A DNA stretch of 64,000 nucleotides, taken from Metamycoplasma cloacale. GTDB taxonomy: Bacteria; Bacillota_I; Bacilli_A; Mycoplasmatales; Metamycoplasmataceae. The position numbers and the translations under genes are program-made. Location: assembly GCF_900660735.1 (NCBI RefSeq), contig NZ_LR215049.1:620001-684000 (forward strand). Reading direction: 5' to 3'. Of the stretch, positions 56,891 through 64,000 are shown piece after piece. How positions within the stretch are numbered: position 1 is the first letter of the stretch; every line of letters starts with the position of its first letter. The notes below the pieces were generated by a model that saw only the letters and a list, made by a program, of their open reading frames with translations, did no database searches and was not told the origin of the DNA.

Positions 56891-59800
56891 ATGTCAAGTA
56901 TTAAAAAAAGAAAATTGATTTTACTTTCTTTATCTTTGACTGGACTTACAGTTTCAACAATTGCTTCAAGTTTTTATTACTTTACTAATAAAAATGATTT
57001 TAATATTGAGTTTAAAAATTCTAAAGATGAATTAGATAAAACAATTAAAGATGGTGAATCAACGCTACCTAATTTAACTAATGATGATGATAAAACTAAT
57101 TTAGATAATGCAATTAATAAAGCAAAAGATACAATAAATAATCCAGATAGTAGTAAAGATGATCTAGATAAAGCTAAAGATGAATTGAATAAAGTTATTG
57201 AAGAGGTTAAAGATAACCAAATTAAACGCAACATCGCTGCTTTAAAATTAGACTTGCTAGCTAAAATTAATGAAGGTAGATCACTTGAAACTAATCCTGA
57301 TTTAGTTGATGAAGTTGTAAAACAAGCGTTGTCAACTGCAATTAACGATGGTCAAAAAGTATATGATAATGCAAGTGCAACATTATCTGATGTTGAAAAT
57401 GCAATTAAAGTGTTAGATGATGCGATTAAAGATGCAAAAGCATCGATTTTAACTAAACATAACAAAGATATTGCTGACAGTAAAGATAAATTAGATAAAA
57501 CAATTAAAGATGGTGAATCAACGCTACCTAATTTAACTAATGATGATGATAAAACTAATTTAGATAATGCAATTAATAAAGCAAAAGATACAATAAATAA
57601 TCCAGATAGTAGTAAAGATGATCTAGATAAAGCTAAAGATGAATTGAATAAAGTTATTGAAGAGGTTAAAGATAACCAAATTAAACGCAACATCGCTGCT
57701 TTGAAATTAGACTTGCTAGCTAAAATTAATGAAGGTAGATCACTTGAAACTAATCCTGATTTAGTTGATGAAGTTGTAAAACAAGCGTTGTCAACTGCAA
57801 TTAACGATGGTCAAAAAGTATATGATAATGCAAGTGCAACATTATCTGATGTTGAAAATGCAATTAAAGTGTTAGATGATGCGATTAAAGATGCAAATAC
57901 TGCCATTCAACATAAGCAATATTTAGATGGTGTAATTCAAAAACTTAAAAATGAAATAAGAAATGCAAATTTAATTATTGAAAAAACTAAATCTTGACCA
58001 AAACACGATGAATATATGAATCCTTTAAAGGGGTTGATTTCGCTATCTGAAGATCATATTAATAAAGCAACTTATGAAACTGTTAATTTTTTAGAGAAAG
58101 ATATTCAAGATATTCAACAAAACATAGAAGAGTTAAAATTAACATATATTGCAAATTATGAATATTTATCAAACATAGATGTAGAATCCTTTACTTTTAA
58201 AGAACCTTCTGATGAATATTTGGTAATGATTAATGACATTGATGTTTCTTTATTTAAAGATCCTGTTTTGAAATTTAATAATCAAATTTTAAATACTAAT
58301 GATGAATTATCAATATTAGATACCAAAATTGATGATACAAATAAAAGTCAAGGAATTTTGAAATTTTTAACCACTATTAAATATAAAGATTTACAAATTA
58401 CACATAGTCAAAGCAAAAAATTTATAACAGATGAAAATGATATTTTAAATGAAATAATTTTGAGATATTCAAATAGAATTTTTTCATTAAAAAAAGAATC
58501 TTTGAACAAGAAATTCGATGAATTAACAATTAATGATTTTGTGGGTTCAGATGTTGAATTGCCCGAAAGAGTTAAAGATAAAACAACATATGAAATTAAA
58601 AAAATGATTTTATCTAACAACAACATTTTAATTGTTTATAGTGTAAAACTAGTTAATGGAGAAAATTATCCAGATTTTAAATATGCGGTAAATGGTGTTT
58701 CTAAAACATATATACTTCCATATACGAATATCATTAAAGATAATTCTCTTTACATTAAAACCAAAGAACAAATAAATAATATTGAATCACGTTTTAAATT
58801 GTCTTTGGTTGATGAACAATTAAAACAATTTAAAGTCAAAACAATATATAATGCAATCGAAAAAACATCATCAAAATTAATTTCAAATAATATTTTTAGT
58901 AAGTACAGTAAAAAAGAATTGATGAATAGAATGTTGAAATGGTTTTTACAATTGAATTACAATAATAATGATTCAGATAAAGAAATTCAAACTTATTATT
59001 GAAATATTAAAGATTGTCAACTGTTAGAAGAAAACGGAGAATATAAATTAAATATTACTTATTCATATTCATATGAAAATCAATGATTAGGAAATTCTAT
59101 TATATTAAAAGATAATGTTGAATCTGCTATTGATGATTCAAGTAATTTAGAAGAAGATTTATACAAATTGGGTGAGTTATGCGGTTCTGCGGAATCTAAA
59201 AGAACGGAATTTTATAGTTTATATTTAAATGACGATTTAAAGAAATTGTCACATGAAGAAATAAATAATTCAAGTTGAACACACCTTGATTCAAATTTAA
59301 TTGGAATTAGATGAAAAACCGATTTTGATCATTCGAATATGTTTATAAAATATGTTTCTCGTATTTATGATCAAGGAAATACTAAACAACTTAATGTTTA
59401 TCCTATTTTTGTATTAAATGGAATTCATGCATATTTTTACTACACTTATTGAAATATTGATGATTTTCCATTAAGTGTAATGAATGTTGATGAAAGTATC
59501 GCAAAAAACAATGAATATTTAAATTCATTTAAAAAAATCGCCTTAGATAATGAAGGATATATGATTGAAGATGTTCTTCAAAATTACAATATTTATTATA
59601 ACGATCAATTAATACAAAATATAAATAATAAAGAGTTGTTATTAAATAAAACAAATATAAAAATAAATCCAAAACACAAAGAGACCAAATATAGTGATAT
59701 CACTTTAGAGTATGTTTCTTCTAAAATTAACAAAGATGATATAAATCATTCAGATTGAGTAGTTAAAATAACATATGGTTATGCATCTGATTATATTAAG

Positions 59801-60385
59801 ATTAAAAATTTACCAGTTAAAGTATTTTCTGATGAAAAGAATAATGAATTGTTATTAGAAAAAATTAAGCCAATATTATCAAGTGAATATAATATACAAA
59901 AAATTCCTGCATCTCAAATTTCGGCGAAAAATATTGTATTCATTAATACTGAAACAAATGATTTATTAATTGATAAGGATTATAATATTGAAATATTAAA
60001 TATTAAGGTTCAAACAGAAAATTCACACAATGTGAATATTGAATATAGAATTACAATTAATAATCATACATATACAAGAACTTCAACTATTGAAAATCTT
60101 TTAAATGAAGAAGAATACGAAAGATATGTTGATAATGAAATTAATAATGGAAATTATTATGTTGTATTTTCACCTACAGGTGACAAATTATATGAAAATT
60201 GACAAAATATAAAATATTCATGAACTGTTTATGGGCCTAAAGAATTAACAATAGAAATTAAAAACGTAAAAGCTGCAAAATTCACTAAATATTGAACATA
60301 TACAATTGATTACGAACTAAAATATAAAGAAAAAGTTGTTTTTAGTTCTGATACTACTTTTTCTTACTCATTAAAGAAACAATAA
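56891..60385 (+). CDS. Lmp-like surface protein with internal tandem duplication
   Basis: The protein has 1164 residues in code 4. The start at 56891 follows AATAGGGGGAAATA. The N-terminus MSSIKKRK and one hydrophobic segment (about residues 9-30, no lipobox Cys) form a membrane anchor. Two copies of a 136-residue helical FIVAR-like unit follow (residues about 47-183 and 200-336): LDKTIKDGESTLPN, INNPDSSKDDLDKAK, SLETNPDLVDEV. The period is 153 residues, close to the 157-residue repeat known for M. hominis Lmp1. A second coiled-coil region and beta-rich modules follow to the end (FSYSLKKQ); part of these resemble a module in the DUF31 lipoprotein at 45744. Lmp proteins are adhesion and aggregation factors that vary in size; that role here is by analogy. 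Confidence 0.82.
57032..57438 (+). repeat. Coding repeat copy 1 (407 bases)
   Basis: This segment recurs at 57491-57897 with a 459-base period and, by eye, one difference (TTTAAAATT versus TTTGAAATT, silent). It encodes the FIVAR-like helical unit. Confidence 0.92.
57491..57897 (+). repeat. Coding repeat copy 2 (407 bases)
   Basis: Near-identical second copy of the 57032-57438 segment. The 52-base spacer between the copies is not conserved with the sequence that follows copy 2. Confidence 0.92.
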
Positions 60386-60410
60386 ATTAATATATAAGTG
60401 TATTTAAAAC

Positions 60411-60438
60411 AAAAACCACAAAGATAAATGTGGTTTTT
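60411..60438 (+). terminator. Terminator of the Lmp-like gene
   Basis: Perfect 10-bp arms AAAAACCACA and TGTGGTTTTT enclose an 8-base loop, 25 bases after the stop codon, followed by more T. Confidence 0.9.
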
Positions 60439-60476
60439 GTTTGATTATTATTTATTAATGAAATATAATAATTCTT

Positions 60477-61391
60477 ATGAAAATAGGTTTGATAGCAGAA
60501 TTTAATCCATTTCATAATGGTCATAAATATTTAATAAATAAAATTAAGGAAAAATACCCTAATTCTCAATTAATTGTCGCCTTATCCAGTGATTATGTAC
60601 AAAGAGGAGAGATAGCTATTGCGTCTTATGAAGAGAGAAAAGAAATGGCGTTAAAAAATGGTGTTGATTTTGTAGTACCACTAGATTTCGAAACATCTAC
60701 TCAAGCGGCACATATATTTGCTAAAGGAGCGATAGAAACATTATTAAAAGAAGGTATTGACCTTTTGTGTTTTGGTGTTTCAGATACTAGCGATGTAGAT
60801 AAATATATTAATGCGGCTAACCGAATTAAAAATAATTTAGATATTTATAATTTAAATGTTAAAAAATATTTAAAGCAAGGTAATTCATTTGTTAAAAGCA
60901 CCTTTTTATCTTTAAATGAATTAATGACAGAGGATGAGATACCGGCTGATATTTTAGGTTTTGAATATACAAAATATATTATTGATAATAATATTAATGT
61001 TAAATTGGATTGCTTTAAAAGAACTGTAGCACATAATTCAGAAGATCCTGATTCAATATATGCATCCGGTTCATACATTCGTAAATTAGTTAAAGAAGGA
61101 AAAAATATATCTCAATATACATCAATGAAAATAGATAAGAATTATCCAAAAATTGAAGATAGATATTCTGAGTTTCAAACTATTGTACTTAATTTATCTT
61201 CAAAAGAATTGTCGGAAATTAAAATGGTATCTGAAGGTATGGAAAATCTATTTAAAAAAAATATTGACGCTTCTTCTTATGATGAATTTGTTGAAAGATG
61301 TACTTCTAAAAGATATACATCATCTCGTATAAAAAGAGTAATTTTATATATATTAATGAATATTAAAAAAAGCCACGATAATAACCTTTAA
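60477..61391 (+). CDS. tmcAL: tRNA(Met) cytidine acetate ligase-like nucleotidyltransferase
   Basis: TmcAL (YlbM) activates acetate with ATP and acetylates the wobble cytidine of elongator tRNA-Met. The protein has 304 residues, about 100 shorter than the Bacillus enzyme. The N-terminal Rossmann part has GLIAEFNPFHNGHKYLI with the HxGH motif, ALSSDYVQRGEIA, FVVPLDFETSTQAAHIFAKG and LCFGVSDTSD. The middle carries HNSEDPDSIYASGSYIRKLV, and the end TSKRYTSSRIKRVILYIL, as in the family. TATAAT lies 8 bases before the ATG and no Shine-Dalgarno is seen, which suggests a leaderless transcript. Confidence 0.88.
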   Translation: MKIGLIAEFNPFHNGHKYLINKIKEKYPNSQLIVALSSDYVQRGEIAIASYEERKEMALKNGVDFVVPLDFETSTQAAHIFAKGAIETLLKEGIDLLCFGVSDTSDVDKYINAANRIKNNLDIYNLNVKKYLKQGNSFVKSTFLSLNELMTEDEIPADILGFEYTKYIIDNNINVKLDCFKRTVAHNSEDPDSIYASGSYIRKLVKEGKNISQYTSMKIDKNYPKIEDRYSEFQTIVLNLSSKELSEIKMVSEGMENLFKKNIDASSYDEFVERCTSKRYTSSRIKRVILYILMNIKKSHDNNL

Positions 61392-61413
61392 TAAAATTAT
61401 GAATGTGGCTTTT
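61367..61413. terminator. Shared terminator between tmcAL and pepO
   Basis: Arms AAAAAGCCAC and GTGGCTTTT are separated by 28 bases that include the tmcAL stop codon. A and T runs suit both converging genes. Confidence 0.75.
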
Positions 61414-61431
61414 AATTTAAAGATGTTAAAA

Positions 61432-63342
61432 TTATCAAATTTTGAACATTTTCTTAGGTGATAGATACATTTTGTCACCTTTTTTAATTTTGAAAGTTTT
61501 TTGGAATTCTTGGTTGTTTTTTAATTGTAAGTTAACTCTTAATTTTGCGGGTGCATGTGGGTCAATTTTTGAAATAGTTTCAAGGAATTCTTCACGATAT
61601 TTGATTCTTCAAATAATTGCATATTGAGTAAAGAAAGCCTTAGGATTAAAGTTTGGATCAATTAGTTTTGCAGAATCATATGAACAAGATAGTCCACCAC
61701 AGTCAGCAATGTTTTCAGAAACTGTTAATGTACCATTACATCTAATGTTTTTGTGGAATTTGACTTTGTCAAATAATTTAATCATTTGTTGAATTTTAAT
61801 ATTGAATTTTTCTTCATCATTTTTAGTTCATCAGTTTTTCAACATACCGTTTTCATCAAATTTAGAACCATTGTTATCAAATGAGTGTGATATTTCGTGA
61901 GCAATAACAGTTCCGATAGCTCCAAAGTTTTGGCTTGGTGTTTGTTTAATGCTATAGAAAGGAGCTTGTAGAATTCCAGCAGGGAATACAATGTGGTTTG
62001 CAGAAGGGTTGAAATACGCATTAACCATTGCCGGTGACATTGATCATAGTTTTTGATTTTTATATTCTTGATATTGTGAATATAGATATTCACTTCTTTT
62101 AATTCTAAATTTAATTACATGTTGAACTAAATCATCATATCCATTGTTGCTATCTAATGTTAATTCATCGTAGTAAGGTTCAATAAGTTCTGGGTAACCA
62201 ACCATAACATTCATTTTTTCAATCTTTTTGATTGCCATTTGTTTGGTTGCATCTTCTAGTCAGTCATTGTTTAAAAGATTTTCTTTATAGATTTGTTTCA
62301 TTGCTTCAATCATTTTTTCAACATCACGTTTTGCTTCAATTCCGAAGTAGTTTTCTCCATAATATTTACCATAAACCATTGAATAAATTGAAAGAGTTTG
62401 GTTTAAAGCAACTTTTTCTTTTGAGACTTTAACCTTACCATATAATGCAGATTGGAATTCTGTAGCAATTTCTTTAGTTTGATGGTCTAGATAAGGAGCA
62501 AAGGTTAAAATAACATCGATAATTAAACTTGCTTTGTATTGTTCGAAGTTATCTTTTGTGAATATTTTATTAAAGTTATCTAAATGAATTAATGAAGGAA
62601 CAACAATGAATTTTGTTTCTTTTTTATCAACAAGAAGTTCAATTAATTGTTTAACATTGAAGATTTCAATTTTTGCTTGTAATTCTTCAATTGTACGAGG
62701 ATTATATAATTCATAGTATCTGTGTTGTTCTTCTGCTGTTAGTATGTATTTAGAAACATTTAAATCTAAAGTAAGAGCATTGTTAATGATTTCGCTTGAT
62801 TTATCTTGACTGTATAGTTTGTTTAAAAGTTTAGAAGTCATTTCTTTTCAAACTGTTAAATATTTTTCTCTTTTCTTTTCGTCTTCGTAATAACCTTTTT
62901 CAGGAAGAATGTATTGATATTCGTTCATTCAGAAAACACGTCTACCTGGGTCTTTAAAATCATCACCCAAATCAAATGATAAAGGTGTTTGTAGGTTCAT
63001 AAAAGTTAGTCATCTGTAATTTTTAACAACATCATCTCAACTTTGCATTGCTTCAATTTTGGTTAAGATGTCTTTTAAAGGTTTTAACCCATTTTGTTTT
63101 CTTGAATCTCAATCTTTAACTAATTTGTAGAATTTCATCATCTCAATTAACATTGGATAATTTTCTATATCACTTGTGTCTGTTAATCATTTGTTAAATA
63201 AACGTTTTTGTAAATCGGTTAATTTTTTATCTAGAATGTAAAAAGTTCCTCATCCACGTCTATCGTTTGGAATTTTAGTTTTGTCAATTCATTTCTTGTT
63301 TACTGCATCAAAGAAATCGTGTTTAATTAATTCTTTATTCAT
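61432..63342 (-). CDS. pepO: M13-family zinc endopeptidase PepO
   Basis: The protein has 636 residues in code 4. M13 (neprilysin/PepO) landmarks: YFNPSANHIVFPAGILQAP, the zinc site VIAHEISHSFDNNG (HExxH at about residue 480), the third ligand in VSENIADCGGLSCSY, and the C-terminal KMFKIW, matching the conserved xxxW end of the family. There is no signal peptide, so it is probably cytosolic and degrades oligopeptides, supplying amino acids such as arginine to the deiminase route (inference). The start at 63342 follows AAGGAGAATAT. It lies 11 bases after the stop of the gene at 63354, so they are co-transcribed. Confidence 0.94.
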
Positions 63343-63353
63343 ATATATTCTCC

Positions 63354-64000
63354 TTATTCAGTGTAGTAAATTTTTTCATATTTATCTTCAAAAATCTTTT
63401 TATAAACATTTGCATTGAAATTATCAAATACAACAATTCCTCTTTTATGTCTAATAAGTTCAATTAATTTATTAGTATAAATCATATTCTTTGGAATATT
63501 TAAGTTATTCGTGATGTTTTTGCCAAGAATAATCATTTTAATATTCTTTTCATTTAGTATTTGAACTACGTTGTTATCAATATTATCAATATATAAGTTC
63601 ATTGGATAATCAGTTTTTAGTAATTCATATTTATTAATAACGTTAATGATGTTATTTCAATTGCTAATTCTAATAGTTAGATATAAGTTATCGTTATTTT
63701 CAATCATGTTTCTTAATGGGTTCAGACCATTTTTAACGAAATAATAGTCATCTAAAATGAAAATTGAGTTGCTACGATTAGTCATTTGGTTGGTTTCAAT
63801 AAATTTGGTTGTTAAGTTTGAAAAAACGTCTAAATCGTTCATTTGCACTCTTAAGATATCATCAAGAGATCTATTGGTCAATACTGGATTAATAATTTTA
63901 TAATCATTGCTGTTTTTCGAAAGGTTTTTAACATTGGTATATGTCATTGTTAATTCGTTGTTATTAATTAATTTTTCAGCACGATTATATGCTTTTGAAA
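63354..64000 (-). CDS. Protein of unknown function, N-terminus outside window
   Basis: The frame is open to the right edge, with about 215 residues visible ending YEKIYYTE. An ATG at 63947 exists, but the coding pattern continues upstream (RAEKLINNNELT), so the true start probably lies outside. Visible features: SIFILDDYYFVKNGLNPL and RGIVVFDNFNAN, hydrophobic-acidic strands that could be Walker B-like, and IIINVINKYELL-type helices between. No Walker A is seen in the visible part. I do not recognise a family. Co-transcribed with pepO downstream. Confidence 0.6.

Overview
The window is AT-rich DNA from a mollicute that reads TGA as tryptophan. Nearly every long gene (polC, uvrB, mnuA, pepO, arcA, rlmD, the surface proteins) contains in-frame TGA at positions where Trp fits, so all coordinates here use genetic code 4. 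The setting is Mycoplasma-like: no cell-wall genes, salvage enzymes (upp, deoB), arginine deiminase, many lipoproteins and a DUF31 peptidase. Arginine deiminase together with an Lmp-like repeat protein points towards the M. hominis (Metamycoplasma) group. That placement is inference and is not proven by the window.

Layout. 1-9050: three consecutive minus-strand surface genes (a truncated DUF31 lipoprotein and two large paralogous coiled-coil proteins), each with a 16-18 base homopolymer in its upstream region. 9204-15409: metabolism (deoB, pfkA-pyk, arcA) and the RNA polymerase delta subunit. 15479-22834: two secreted nucleases (an SNase-type lipoprotein and an MnuA-like membrane nuclease), a decayed gene with G tracts, tRNA-Ser(GCU), uvrB, a leucine-rich-repeat lipoprotein, a frameshifted vapD and upp. 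22912-34034: smc, an AEC permease, then the co-oriented cluster glyA / Asp23-like / fakA / plsX / rnc / membrane protein. 34152-37318: two anchored proteins of unknown function. 37355-44562: the classical cluster pyrH-frr-(msrC)-cdsA-polC.

44682-51933: ftsY-ylxM, followed by a 1625-residue DUF31 lipoprotein and, only 6 bases after its stop, an S66 (LD-carboxypeptidase/MccF-type) peptidase. 52088-56420: a MATE transporter, rlmD and mnmE. 56421-60385: a 470-base intergenic region with an (AT)14 microsatellite and a 21-bp perfect hairpin, then an Lmp-like surface protein gene with two 407-base, almost identical repeats. 60477-64000: tmcAL, the M13 metallopeptidase pepO and an unidentified gene cut by the edge.

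The main theme beyond housekeeping is a variable cell surface. Homopolymer and dinucleotide tracts lie upstream of four surface genes, near-identical coding repeats could change protein length, and Pro-rich linkers and C-terminal modules are shared between lipoproteins. Housekeeping genes are compactly arranged and closed by strong hairpin terminators, many of which serve both strands.
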